Positions 56,078-64,000 of a DNA stretch of 64,000 bases are shown piece by piece. Under the pieces are notes generated by a model. That model worked only from the letters and a program-made list of their open reading frames with translations. It was not told the origin of the DNA and made no database searches. Both the position numbers and the translations under genes were made by a program. Within the stretch, counting starts at the first letter, position 1; every line of letters starts with the position of its first letter. The stretch is from Ancylomarina sp048268005 (lineage in GTDB: Bacteria; Bacteroidota; Bacteroidia; Bacteroidales; Marinifilaceae), in NCBI GenBank assembly GCA_048268005.1, contig JBLWWJ010000006.1:165666-229665 (forward strand). Reading direction: 5' to 3'.

Positions 56078-56830
56078 ATGTTAAGTATAAAGAATCTACA
56101 CGCATCAATCAACGGTAAAGAAATCCTAAAAGGGATTAATCTTGAAATAAAGCCAGGAGAAGTTCATGCTATCATGGGCCCTAATGGCGCAGGTAAAAGT
56201 ACATTGGCTTCAGTATTAGCAGGACGCGAATTATTCGACGTAACGGATGGTGAAGTTGTTTTTGAACAAAAAGATCTATTGGATTTATCTCCAGAGGATC
56301 GTGCTAAAGAAGGTATCTTCTTAGGCTTCCAGTATCCAATTGAGATTCCAGGAGTTTCGACTGTTAACTTTATGAAGACAGCTGTAAACGAGCATCGCAA
56401 GTATAAGGGATTAGAGCCATTAAAAGCGGCTGACTTCTTGAAGTTGATGCGCGATAAAAAAGCTTTGGTTGAGATCGACTCGAAACTAACGAATCGTTCT
56501 GTAAACGAAGGTTTTTCTGGTGGAGAGAAAAAGAAAAATGAAATTTTCCAAATGGCTATGCTTGAGCCCAAGCTAGCTGTATTGGATGAGACTGACTCAG
56601 GATTGGATATTGACGCACTTCGTATTGTTGCCAATGGTGTAAACAAATTGAAGACTGCTGAGAATTCAACGATTGTAATTACTCACTACCAGCGTTTGCT
56701 TGATTATATCGTGCCAGACGTGGTTCATGTATTATTCGATGGACGTATCGTGAAAACTGCCGGCAAAGAGTTAGCTCTTGAGTTGGAAGAAAAAGGGTAC
56801 GACTGGATTAAGGAAGAACTAGTGAAATAG
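56078..56830 (+). CDS. sufC: Fe-S cluster assembly ATPase SufC
   Basis: 250 residues, ABC-type ATPase that drives conformational change of the SufB-SufD pair. Walker A GPNGAGKST is at residues 34-42, the signature-like FSGGEKKKNEI is near residue 150 and Walker B LAVLDETDSGLDIDAL follows. The SufC-specific form of the signature with three Lys is seen. It lies 45 bp after sufB and 78 bp before sufD, the latter spacer containing imperfect inverted repeats. Confidence 0.97.
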   Translation: MLSIKNLHASINGKEILKGINLEIKPGEVHAIMGPNGAGKSTLASVLAGRELFDVTDGEVVFEQKDLLDLSPEDRAKEGIFLGFQYPIEIPGVSTVNFMKTAVNEHRKYKGLEPLKAADFLKLMRDKKALVEIDSKLTNRSVNEGFSGGEKKKNEIFQMAMLEPKLAVLDETDSGLDIDALRIVANGVNKLKTAENSTIVITHYQRLLDYIVPDVVHVLFDGRIVKTAGKELALELEEKGYDWIKEELVK

Positions 56831-56908
56831 TTAGATTGTTAAATGGCCTAATTGTTAAGTTAGCCATCCAGCAATGTAGCAATCTATCAATCTGTCAATT
56901 TGAACACT
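56831..56908. repeat. Inverted-repeat-rich spacer between sufC and sufD
   Basis: Built from ATTGTTA/CAATC-like heptads; ATGGC (56843-56847) and GCCAT (56863-56867) with flanking ATTG and CAAT form an imperfect hairpin. Resembles the spacer before sufS. Confidence 0.4.
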
Positions 56909-58264
56909 ATGTCAATAGATACTATAAATAATGATTTTGCAGATTTGTTTGAGCAGGGGAAATCTCTTCTCGAAGACAAGTCGTCAAAATTTATGAATAC
57001 AAAAAGAGGGGAAGCCTTTGAGCATTTTAAAAAGCTTGGTGTTCCAACTCTTGCCAACGAAAACTACAAGTACACAAATTTAGTTCCTGCATTCGATCAT
57101 CCTTATACGGTTGATTTGCAATACAGAACTGTAATTGGTGATTTGAATGAATTATTTTACTGTGATGTTCCTGAGTTGGATACCAATTTGGTATTGCTTT
57201 CGAATGGTTGGTATTATAATCAGAATAGAGATCTAGATATTCCTAAAGGTGTTATTGTTTGTAGCCTGCAAGAAGCGGCCGAAAAGCATAGCGAAATCTT
57301 TGAGAAGCATTACGGGAAATACGCTAAGCCAAATGAAGAAGGTTTGGTTGCTTTAAACACAGCTTTAGCTAAGGATGGTGTATTTATTTACGTTCCTAAA
57401 AATGTTGTGGTTGAAAAGCCTATTCAGGTGATTAACCTATTGCGTTCAGATCGTGACTTGATGGCAACTCAGCGTAACTTGGTTGTGATTGAAGAAAATG
57501 CTCAGGCAAAATTAATTTTCTGTGATCATACCCTAACACATAACAAATATTTATCGAATACAGTGAGCGAAATAAATGTCGCTAAAAACGCTATTTTCGA
57601 CTTATATACATTGCAAAATCAGCATTTGAATGCAACCATGCTTAATTCGGTATTTATCCGTCAGGAAGCAAATTCAAATGTATTGAGTAATACGCTATCT
57701 CTATATGGTGGAATGATTCGTAATAATCACTACACTTTATTTGATGGAGAGCACTGTGAAAATCATACTTATGGTATGTACTTAATGGATCGTCAGCAGC
57801 ATGTCGACAACTTTACCTTTGCAGATCACGCTCAACCAAATTGCGTAAGCAATGAGCATTTTAAAGGTGTAATGGATGATGATGCGACTGCGGCTTTCAC
57901 TGGAAAGATTCATGTTCGTCGTGATGCACAAAAAACGGAAGCCTACCAGAGTAATAATAACCTGCTCTTATCCGAGAATGCTGTTATTAATACCAAGCCA
58001 CAATTGATTATCGATGCTGATGATGTCAAATGTAGTCATGGTGCTACTGTTGGTCAGATGGATGACGATGCTTTATTCTACCTTCGTGCTCGTGGTATTC
58101 ACGAGGAAGAGGCTCGAATGATGTTGATGTTTGCTTTTGCTCACGAGATTATCGAAAAAATTAGAGTTGATGCTCTTAAAGATCGTATAGACGAATTAGT
58201 CGAAAAACGATTAAGAGGTGAGATTTCTAAGTGTAATACATGTGCAATTGCTTGTAACCAATAA
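56909..58264 (+). CDS. sufD: Fe-S cluster assembly protein SufD
   Basis: 451 residues from the ATG at 56909; an upstream TTG three codons earlier is possible. SufD pairs with SufB in the SufBC2D complex and helps deliver iron. It shares the beta-helix fold with SufB: YVPKNVVVEKPIQVI, then HFKGVMDDDATAAFTGKIHVRRDAQKTEAYQSNNNLLLS, and the C-terminal KCSHGATVGQMDDDALFYLRARGI. The protein ends in CNTCAIACNQ with several Cys. Spaced 78 bp from sufC and 86 bp from sufS. Confidence 0.95.
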   Translation: MSIDTINNDFADLFEQGKSLLEDKSSKFMNTKRGEAFEHFKKLGVPTLANENYKYTNLVPAFDHPYTVDLQYRTVIGDLNELFYCDVPELDTNLVLLSNGWYYNQNRDLDIPKGVIVCSLQEAAEKHSEIFEKHYGKYAKPNEEGLVALNTALAKDGVFIYVPKNVVVEKPIQVINLLRSDRDLMATQRNLVVIEENAQAKLIFCDHTLTHNKYLSNTVSEINVAKNAIFDLYTLQNQHLNATMLNSVFIRQEANSNVLSNTLSLYGGMIRNNHYTLFDGEHCENHTYGMYLMDRQQHVDNFTFADHAQPNCVSNEHFKGVMDDDATAAFTGKIHVRRDAQKTEAYQSNNNLLLSENAVINTKPQLIIDADDVKCSHGATVGQMDDDALFYLRARGIHEEEARMMLMFAFAHEIIEKIRVDALKDRIDELVEKRLRGEISKCNTCAIACNQ

Positions 58265-58350
58265 ATTGATAGATGGCTGAATTGCTGGATTGTTAAGGTG
58301 ATTAGCAATCTAACAATGAAACAATCTTAGCAATCTAATAATTCAAATTC
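58265..58350. repeat. Inverted-repeat-rich spacer between sufD and sufS
   Basis: Imperfect hairpin formed by ATTGCTGGATTGTTA on one side and TAGCAATCTAACAAT on the other, and further copies of the CAATCT motif. Similar in style to the spacer before sufD. Confidence 0.45.
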
Positions 58351-59583
58351 ATGTCTTTGGATCCAAATAAATACCGTCAAGATTTTCCAATTTTATCTGA
58401 GAAGATATATGGGAAATCCTTGGTGTATTTCGATAATGCAGCTACTACCCAAACACCAGTTCAAGTGACTGATGTCATGTTGGAGTATTACAATAAGTAT
58501 AATTCTAATATACACCGTGGTGTTCATTATTTAAGTAACAAATCGACTGAGGGAGCAGAAAATGCTCGTATAAAAGTTCAGAAGTTTATTAATGCTGAAC
58601 ATTCACACGAAGTGATTTTCACCGCGGGAACAACAGAGAGTGTGAATCTGGTTGCGAACTCTTTTGGGGAATGCTATATTTCAGAAGGTGATGAAGTGAT
58701 TGTTTCAGAAATGGAGCATCATTCGAATATAGTGCCCTGGCAAATGCTTTGTCAAAGAAAGAAAGCGACCTTAAAAGTTATACCTTTCAATGATAATGGT
58801 GAGTTGATGATCGAGAAATTGGAAGATCTAATTACTGATCGGACCAAAATTCTTGCTGTCAATCATATCTCAAACTCATTAGGAACAATCAATCCGATTA
58901 AGGAAATTATTGATTTTGCTCACTCGAAAAATGTCCCTGTTCTTATAGATGCAGCACAGTCAGTTCAGCATAAGAAAATCGATGTTCAAGCTCTTGATGC
59001 TGATTTTCTGGTATTTTCAGGTCATAAACTGTATGGACCTACTGGAATCGGTGTTTTATATGGAAAAGAGAAGTTTCTAAATGAAATGCCACCATGGCAA
59101 GGTGGAGGTGAGATGATTCAAGAGGTTACTTTTGAAAAAACCACTTATAACGAATTGCCATTTAAATTTGAAGCAGGTACGCCAAACTATATCGATGCAA
59201 TCGGACTTGGTGCTGCTATCGACTATGTTGAGGCAATTGGTTTGGATGCGATTGATGCTTACGAGCAAGATCTATTAGAATATGCTACTGAAAAATTTGA
59301 AGCAATTCCAGGATTGAAAATTTATGGAACGGCAAAAAACAAAACATCAGTAATCTCTTTTCTAATCGAGGGAATTCACTTTTACGATATGGGTATGTTG
59401 CTAGACCAAATGGGAATTGCAGTTAGAACAGGTACGCATTGTACCGAACCTGTCATGCAGCATTTTGGTATCGAAGGCACCGTAAGGGCATCCTTTGCTT
59501 TTTATAATACAAAAGAGGAAATTGATGCACTTCTTGCAGGGATTGAGAAAGTTTGTAAAATGTTTGGAGTCAAAACGGCTTAA
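58351..59583 (+). CDS. sufS: Cysteine desulfurase SufS
   Basis: PLP enzyme that takes sulfur from cysteine as a persulfide for Fe-S assembly. 410 residues. The PLP Lys is Lys226 in SGHKLYGPTGIG, and the catalytic Cys is Cys364 in RTGTHCTEPVMQHF, a group II (SufS/CsdA) arrangement. N-terminal YLDNAATTQ-like FDNAATTQTP and the HSNIVPWQ stretch are also typical. It hands sulfur to SufE, encoded 75 bp downstream. Confidence 0.97.
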   Translation: MSLDPNKYRQDFPILSEKIYGKSLVYFDNAATTQTPVQVTDVMLEYYNKYNSNIHRGVHYLSNKSTEGAENARIKVQKFINAEHSHEVIFTAGTTESVNLVANSFGECYISEGDEVIVSEMEHHSNIVPWQMLCQRKKATLKVIPFNDNGELMIEKLEDLITDRTKILAVNHISNSLGTINPIKEIIDFAHSKNVPVLIDAAQSVQHKKIDVQALDADFLVFSGHKLYGPTGIGVLYGKEKFLNEMPPWQGGGEMIQEVTFEKTTYNELPFKFEAGTPNYIDAIGLGAAIDYVEAIGLDAIDAYEQDLLEYATEKFEAIPGLKIYGTAKNKTSVISFLIEGIHFYDMGMLLDQMGIAVRTGTHCTEPVMQHFGIEGTVRASFAFYNTKEEIDALLAGIEKVCKMFGVKTA

Positions 59584-59658
59584 AATGTTTCTTAAATAAT
59601 TATAACTTTGTAGCCGAATAAGTAAGTTCTATCAATGAACTACTGTTGAAATTTACAA

Positions 59659-60096
59659 ATGATTGGAGAAATGACCATAAACGAAATACAAGAAGGAATC
59701 ATTGAAGAGTTCGCTGGTTTTGAGGACTGGATGGATAAATATGCATACTTAATTGAATTGGGTACAGACCTTTCAGGTTTGGATGAGCAATATCAAACAG
59801 ATCAGAATTTAATTAAAGGCTGTCAATCTAAAGTTTGGTTCAATGCTAAATTAGAAGATGGCGTTGTGAAACTTGAAGCGGATAGTGATGCGATTATTGT
59901 GAAAGGCATTGCTGCTTTATTGATTCGAGTATTCGATAATCAAACACCAGAGGCAATTATGAATGCTGATTTAAAATTCATCGATGAAATTGGATTGAAA
60001 CAGCATTTGTCACCAACACGTTCAAATGGATTAGTTTCTATGGTGAAACAAATCAAAATGTACGGATTGGCGTTCAACCATAAGGTGAATAATTAA
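59659..60096 (+). CDS. sufE: Cysteine desulfuration protein SufE
   Basis: 145 residues. SufE accepts persulfide sulfur from SufS on its Cys55 (IKGCQSKVW) and passes it to SufB. The rest follows the family: EEFAGFEDWMDKYAYLIELG at the N-terminus and LSPTRSNGLVSMVKQIKMYGL at the C-terminus. Located between sufS and the DUF59 gene, 35 bp before the latter. Confidence 0.95.
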   Translation: MIGEMTINEIQEGIIEEFAGFEDWMDKYAYLIELGTDLSGLDEQYQTDQNLIKGCQSKVWFNAKLEDGVVKLEADSDAIIVKGIAALLIRVFDNQTPEAIMNADLKFIDEIGLKQHLSPTRSNGLVSMVKQIKMYGLAFNHKVNN

Positions 60097-60131
60097 TAAC
60101 GATTGATTCTTTTATCTCAAAATTCAATACA

Positions 60132-60443
60132 ATGAGTAGAAAGCAAACAGAAGAAATTATCGTAGAGATCTTAAAAACCATTTACGATCCAGAAATCCCT
60201 GTGAATATTTACGACTTGGGATTGATATATGAAATTGATGTTTACGAAGACGATGAAGCAAAAGTTTTAATGACTTTAACTGCTCCTAACTGCCCAATGG
60301 CAGATCAAATTCTTGAAGAGGTGAACGAAAAGATTAAGGCTTTGCCACAGATTAACGATGTGACAGTCGTTTTAACTTTTGATCCACCTTGGGATAAGGA
60401 CATGATGACTGAAGAAGCAAAACTCGAATTGGGTTTTCTATAA
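60132..60443 (+). CDS. DUF59/MIP18 family Fe-S assembly protein (SufT-like)
   Basis: 103 residues. The whole protein is one DUF59 (MIP18) domain: IYDPEIPVNIYDLGLIYEI, then TLTAPNCPMADQI with a Cys, then FDPPWDKDMMTEEAKLELGFL. Such proteins (SufT, PaaD-like) act in Fe-S maturation, and placement at the end of the suf operon supports that. SufT is the best guess, so no symbol is assigned. A terminator follows immediately. Confidence 0.88.
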   Translation: MSRKQTEEIIVEILKTIYDPEIPVNIYDLGLIYEIDVYEDDEAKVLMTLTAPNCPMADQILEEVNEKIKALPQINDVTVVLTFDPPWDKDMMTEEAKLELGFL

Positions 60444-60448
60444 AATAT

Positions 60449-60477
60449 AAAGGACTGTTTTTACGGTCCTTTTTTTT
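60449..60477 (+). terminator. Terminator of the suf operon
   Basis: AAAGGAC (60449-60455) pairs with GTCCTTT (60466-60472), followed by a T-run. Confidence 0.75.
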
Positions 60478-60582
60478 GCTCCTGTAGATTTGTTAACATG
60501 TTAATGAGCTTGCGAATAATTTTCAGGTATCGGGTTTTGAATTTATGATCCAATTTTAAAATGTCGATAAGTAAAAGTATTA

Positions 60583-60671
60583 GGGCGCAACCTTCGTGCC
60601 TCAGGTCGGGCTTTATGTTGCAAGTCCTCGCTCATGATTCGCTGTGGGCTTTCCACTTTAATCCCTTGCGC
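60583..60671. repeat. GGGCG...TCGGGCTTT...CGC type dispersed repeat
   Basis: An 89-bp GC-rich island with GCGCAA near its left end and TTGCGC at its right end, containing GTCGGGCTTT and CAAGTCCTCGCTC. It resembles dispersed non-coding repeats of Bacteroidota known to me by sight; no search was run. Confidence 0.6.
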
Positions 60672-60683
60672 ATTGCCTATCAT

Positions 60684-60728
60684 TTTACCCGATGAATAAA
60701 TTGGCATCTCGAGAATTCATCAGGTAAA
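60684..60728. repeat. Hairpin repeat, copy 1
   Basis: TTTACCCGATGAAT (60684-60697) pairs with ATTCATCAGGTAAA (60715-60728), 13 of 14 bp, around a loop beginning AAATTGGC. Confidence 0.65.
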
Positions 60729-60775
60729 TTCCAATCCAATTCTCACTGCAATCCTTTACACATCAACTAAGAACT

Positions 60776-60818
60776 TTATCCGATGAATAAATAGGCGTCA
60801 AGAAAAGTCATCGGATAA
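60776..60818. repeat. Hairpin repeat, copy 2
   Basis: TTATCCGATGA (60776-60786) pairs perfectly with TCATCGGATAA (60808-60818). The start CCGATGAATAAATAGGC is nearly the same as in copy 1, and both copies are followed by ATTCCAATC-like sequence. Confidence 0.65.
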
Positions 60819-60843
60819 TTTCAATTAAGATTCCAATCTATTT

Positions 60844-60892
60844 CTCCTCTTTATTTTAAGGAGGAGTACCCGAGTAAGCGATGGGGAGATGG
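60844..60892. repeat. GGAGGAGTACCCGAGTAAG-type repeat-like segment
   Basis: CTCCT (near 60845) and AGGAGG (60859) can pair, and the following text GTACCCGAGTAAGCGATGG resembles a dispersed Bacteroidota repeat I have seen elsewhere. Not searched. Confidence 0.4.
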
Positions 60893-60994
60893 TTTAGAAG
60901 TTCTCGTATTAGTTTTTTTATTTGAACATTACCTAAACTTTATAATTATTGGAATCATTCATATGAGCAAAACTGAAATCACTATCTTCGTACT

Positions 60995-61927
60995 ATGAAC
61001 TTAACCCTCGCTGCAAAATCACAACTAATAATTGATAAAGCCAAAGAACTTGGTTTTGATCTTTGTGGTATTGCAGAGGCTGATTTTCTCTCCGAAGAAA
61101 AGGAGCGTTTTATCGATTGGTTAGATAAGGATTATCATGGTGAGATGGGGTATATGGCAAACAATATAGAGAAGCGCCTCGACCCTCGACTTTTAGTTGA
61201 AAATACTAAATCTATTGTGATGGTAGCTTTAAACTACTTTCCAGAAAATACTCAAGAAGATCCTGATGCGCCAGTTTTGGCAAAATACGCCTATGGAAAA
61301 GATTATCACTTTGTAATAAAAGAAAGGCTGAATGCCTTATTAGAATATATAGACGAAGAGATTGGGGAAACGCAAGGACGCGCTTTTGTCGATTCCGCTC
61401 CCATATTGGAGCATGCCTGGGCACGAAAAGCTGGATTAGGGTGGATAGGTAAAAATTCATTACTTCTTAATCGAAAACTTGGTTCCTTCATGTTTTTGGG
61501 CGAACTGCTTATCGATATACCTTTAGAATATAATACAGAAGCATATCCCGATTTTTGTGGAGGTTGTAATCGTTGTATCCGTTCATGCCCAACCAATGCT
61601 ATTATTGCACCAAAGGTTGTAGATGGAAGTAAGTGTATTTCATATTTCACCATTGAATTAAAAGAGGATATTCCCGAAGTGATGAAGGGGAAATTTGAAA
61701 ATCGTGTGTTTGGTTGTGATATCTGTCAGGATGTTTGTCCATGGAACCGTATGGTAAAACCACATTCGGTTGACGCTTTCAAGCCAAATCCAGAAATTTT
61801 AGGTTTATCAAAAGATGATTGGTTTGCAATGGATGCTCACAAGTTTGGCAGTTTATTCAAAAAATCGGCTGTAAAGCGGACTAAGTTTAAGGGTTTAAAG
61901 CGGAATCTAGATTTTCTAAAAGAATAA
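60995..61927 (+). CDS. queG: Epoxyqueuosine reductase
   Basis: Reduces epoxyqueuosine to queuosine in tRNA, the last step of queuosine synthesis, using cobalamin and two [4Fe-4S] clusters. 310 residues. The substrate/cobalamin domain has FDLCGIAEADFL, VMVALNYFP and FVDSAPILEHAWARKAGLGWIGKN; the Fe-S motifs are CGGCNRCIRSCPTNAI and CDICQDVCPWNR. A short form that lacks the C-terminal HEAT-like extension of some enzymes. Co-directional with the hydrolase 12 bp downstream. Confidence 0.95.
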   Translation: MNLTLAAKSQLIIDKAKELGFDLCGIAEADFLSEEKERFIDWLDKDYHGEMGYMANNIEKRLDPRLLVENTKSIVMVALNYFPENTQEDPDAPVLAKYAYGKDYHFVIKERLNALLEYIDEEIGETQGRAFVDSAPILEHAWARKAGLGWIGKNSLLLNRKLGSFMFLGELLIDIPLEYNTEAYPDFCGGCNRCIRSCPTNAIIAPKVVDGSKCISYFTIELKEDIPEVMKGKFENRVFGCDICQDVCPWNRMVKPHSVDAFKPNPEILGLSKDDWFAMDAHKFGSLFKKSAVKRTKFKGLKRNLDFLKE

Positions 61928-61939
61928 AACACAATCTAT

Positions 61940-62782
61940 ATGACACATCAAACGACATTAATTAAATCATCAGATGGTATTAACTTGTTTTCTCAAGTAT
62001 GGAAGCCAGATCAATCACCTGATTGTGTTATTTGTTTGGTTCATGGAATTGGTGAGCATAGTTCACGATATGATGCTTGGGCAAAAAGATTTGTGTCAAA
62101 TAATATAGCTCTTATTGCTTTCGATCAAAGAGGTCATGGGCAGTCAGAAGGAAAAAGGGGCGTTATTCCATCCTATAAAGTTTTGCTTGATGATGTTGAT
62201 TTGATTCTATTGGATTGTGAAAAGCAATTTCCTGATATTCCAGTTGTGTTATATGGTCATAGTATGGGTGGTGGTGAGGTATTAAGCCATTTAAAAACCA
62301 GAGATGGAATCTATAAAGCGGTTATTTCTACCTCACCTTGGTTAATTGCTCAACAATCACCACCTAAATTTCTGATTCCTATTGTAGCTTTGTGTAAACG
62401 ATTATTCCCTAATCTAAGTTTGAAAACAAAAATGAATCCCGATTTACTTTCTCGCGATTCTAAGGTTGGGATGGAATACATGAATGATCCTCTTGTTCAT
62501 CCTATGGTTTCCTTCCGTTTGTTTTACGAGGCTTATCAACAAGGTTATTCTCTTCTGGATAATACGATGAACTTAAATAAACCACTTTTGCTTTTGCATG
62601 GAAGTTCTGATCTGATAACATCTCATTCAGCAAGTCAAAAGTTAGCATCGAATGCTAATCAATTATGCCACTTTCATTCGTTTGAAGGCGCTTTTCATGA
62701 ATTACAGAATGATTCTTGTAAAGATGAGGTCTTTAATTTAATTTTAACTTGGATTCATAAGAATGTAATTTCTTCTTTATAA
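61940..62782 (+). CDS. Alpha/beta hydrolase (monoacylglycerol lipase-like)
   Basis: 280 residues, no signal peptide. The nucleophile is Ser108 in GHSMGG; the Asp is probably in LLLHGSSDLIT and the His in GAFHELQND. The N-terminal VHGIGEHSSRYD and FDQRGHGQSEG are typical of the monoglyceride lipase/lysophospholipase group (Hydrolase_4). The natural substrate is unknown. It lies between queG and the GSCFA gene with very short spacers, so the three probably form an operon. Confidence 0.88.
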   Translation: MTHQTTLIKSSDGINLFSQVWKPDQSPDCVICLVHGIGEHSSRYDAWAKRFVSNNIALIAFDQRGHGQSEGKRGVIPSYKVLLDDVDLILLDCEKQFPDIPVVLYGHSMGGGEVLSHLKTRDGIYKAVISTSPWLIAQQSPPKFLIPIVALCKRLFPNLSLKTKMNPDLLSRDSKVGMEYMNDPLVHPMVSFRLFYEAYQQGYSLLDNTMNLNKPLLLLHGSSDLITSHSASQKLASNANQLCHFHSFEGAFHELQNDSCKDEVFNLILTWIHKNVISSL

Positions 62783-62795
62783 AACGACTAGCAGT

Positions 62796-63788
62796 ATGAA
62801 CGATGATTTGTTTAGGACAAAAGTGAACATTCCACGATCTGAATTTGAATTCGGTTATCAGAAGCAGGCCGTAATGATGGGCTCTTGTTTTGTTGAAAAC
62901 ATAGGGGCGAAATTAAAATCATACAAATACCAGGTTGATGTTAATCCATTTGGTGTAATCTATAATCCAGTAAGTGTTTGTAGTAGTCTACGCTTACTTA
63001 TGGAAGAAAAAGAACTTGTGGAGGATGACTTGAATTTTCACAATAATCTTTGGTTTAGCTTTTACCATCATAGTAAATTTTCTAATACAAATTTATCCCA
63101 ATGCTTATCCGATATTAATTCTGGTATAAAGGAGAGTTCAAAAAAACTGAAGGAAGCGGATTCTTTATTCATCACTTTTGGGACATCGTGGGTATATGAA
63201 TTACTGAGTTCGGGAACCATAGTATCCAATTGTCACAAATTACCAGCCAAAGACTTTAATCGTTACAGATTAAATGTCGACGAAATAGTCGCTATATATA
63301 AAGACTTATTAGTAGAGCTATTGATTTTTAACCCTAAAATTAAAATTGTATTTACTGTAAGTCCTATTCGCCATTGGAAAGACGGTGCTAACGGGAATCA
63401 ATTAAGTAAGGCTACTCTTTTATTAGCAATCGATCAGTTGACCGAGCTATTTGACCAGGTATCTTACTTTCCATCATATGAAATTGTGATGGACGAATTA
63501 CGAGATTACCGTTTTTATTCTGAGGATATGTTACACATGAGTGATGCTGCAGTAAAATATATTTGGCAACGATTTTCAGAAACATACCTTGCTGAGGCAT
63601 CTATTCAAACTCAAAAGCAGGTTGATAAATTTATTTTAGCCGCCAATCATCGACCATTCAATGTGAATTCAGATTCACATCAAACCTTTATTAAATCCAG
63701 TTTAGCAAAGGTTCACGAATTTCTAAAATTAAATCCTGCGATTAATATGGATGATGTAATTGCTAATTTAGAAAGGAATCTTCTTTAA
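62796..63788 (+). CDS. GSCFA domain protein
   Basis: 330 residues. The defining motif is MGSCFVENIG (residues 28-37), which names the GSCFA family of SGNH-hydrolase-like proteins; FGTSWVYEL, VFTVSPIRHWKDG and MLHMSDAAV are consistent with the SGNH fold, with His near the C-terminus. The function of the family is not established. It starts 13 bp after the hydrolase gene. No signal peptide is visible. Confidence 0.85.
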   Translation: MNDDLFRTKVNIPRSEFEFGYQKQAVMMGSCFVENIGAKLKSYKYQVDVNPFGVIYNPVSVCSSLRLLMEEKELVEDDLNFHNNLWFSFYHHSKFSNTNLSQCLSDINSGIKESSKKLKEADSLFITFGTSWVYELLSSGTIVSNCHKLPAKDFNRYRLNVDEIVAIYKDLLVELLIFNPKIKIVFTVSPIRHWKDGANGNQLSKATLLLAIDQLTELFDQVSYFPSYEIVMDELRDYRFYSEDMLHMSDAAVKYIWQRFSETYLAEASIQTQKQVDKFILAANHRPFNVNSDSHQTFIKSSLAKVHEFLKLNPAINMDDVIANLERNLL

Positions 63789-63930
63789 GAGTGTGGAATT
63801 TCTCTAATTAATGTCGTAAATTGCTTGTCTGACTCTTTTTTTTGAAAAAAGCAGTCGTGATTTACAGCGATTTAGGATTTAATTGTAAGAAATATGCACT
63901 TCGCATTAGGAAAGTTGGGATTAAAAGCTC

Positions 63931-64000
63931 TATATTTGCACTCGCTTTAAGAGAGAGGCGTTGATCTTTGAATCGTTTGTAAGTATTGAAAACATTGGGT
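63931..64000 (+). promoter_or_regulatory. Possible promoter and leader of an rRNA operon
   Basis: TATATTTG (63931-63938) is a perfect TAnnTTTG, followed by GCACTCGC and a leader GAGAGAGGCGTTGATCTTTGA with the style of Bacteroidota 16S leaders (ATCTTTGA...TTGAAAACA). The window ends before any rRNA sequence, so the assignment is inferred. Confidence 0.35.

Larger units (their letters stand above)
60478..60994. other. Repeat-rich intergenic region between the suf operon and queG
   Basis: A gene-free stretch of about 515 bp holding a GGGCG-type repeat element, two copies of a hairpin repeat and a further repeat-like segment, each listed separately. No coding region was recognised. Confidence 0.6.

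Noticed and set aside
60684..60818. CRISPR array
   Set aside because: Only two copies, with internal hairpins and without regular spacers or cas genes.

Overview
The window looks like chromosomal DNA of a low-GC member of the Bacteroidota, most likely Marinilabiliales/Marinifilaceae-like. This is inferred from gene content; no database was searched. Supporting signs are a 2505-residue SprA, a fused LpxC/FabZ, a TonB-dependent receptor with an N-terminal carboxypeptidase-regulatory-like domain, an HU/SPOR protein, GSCFA and DUF4837 proteins, near absence of Shine-Dalgarno sites, and several -7 boxes of the Bacteroidota type TAnnTTTG. Most of the window is core genome. I saw no prophage, insertion sequence, CRISPR array, tRNA or complete rRNA gene.

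Positions 1-4583 (minus strand) carry a respiratory module: a Tat-exported ferredoxin, an NrfD-type membrane subunit, a membrane-anchored monohaem cytochrome c, and the N-terminal half of a NapA-type nitrate reductase cut by the left edge. It suggests quinol-to-nitrate electron flow without a visible NapC or NapB. Positions 4895-7347 hold two tandem paralogous exported proteins, the first interrupted by an in-frame stop. Positions 7378-16760 hold an SDR epimerase, an OsmC protein, ileS (type 2, with an unusual GIHH signature), a DksA/TraR-like protein, lspA, gltX and an HU/SPOR protein.

Positions 17363-25085 contain two exported proteins of unknown function, an lrgA-lrgB pair, a coiled-coil membrane protein, a DUF4197 lipoprotein, and a TonB-dependent receptor next to a small His/Cys-rich membrane protein (possible metal uptake). 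Positions 25314-42046 are plus-strand envelope and metabolic genes: M23 peptidase, dxr, rseP, tatA, an MltD-like transglycosylase, a DUF4837 lipoprotein, pdxA, ruvA, sprA (type IX secretion) and gcvH.

Positions 42120-47586 (minus) hold a truncated barrel fragment and the rimP-nusA-infB operon. Positions 47928-52907 contain an HD phosphohydrolase and the lipid A genes lpxD, lpxC/fabZ and lpxA. ThiL (minus) is followed by a complete sufBCDSE operon plus a DUF59 protein (54581-60443), preceded by a possible structured leader. The gap 60444-60994 is packed with palindromic dispersed repeats. The window ends with queG, an alpha/beta hydrolase, a GSCFA protein and what may be the promoter and leader of an rRNA operon.

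The most interesting items are the IleRS GIHH signature, the NapA/NrfD/ferredoxin module with two incomplete Fe-S motifs, the nonsense-interrupted paralogue, the candidate leaders of suf, rimP and lpxD, and the repeat cluster at 60583-60892. I did not find a clearly new defence or mobile system.
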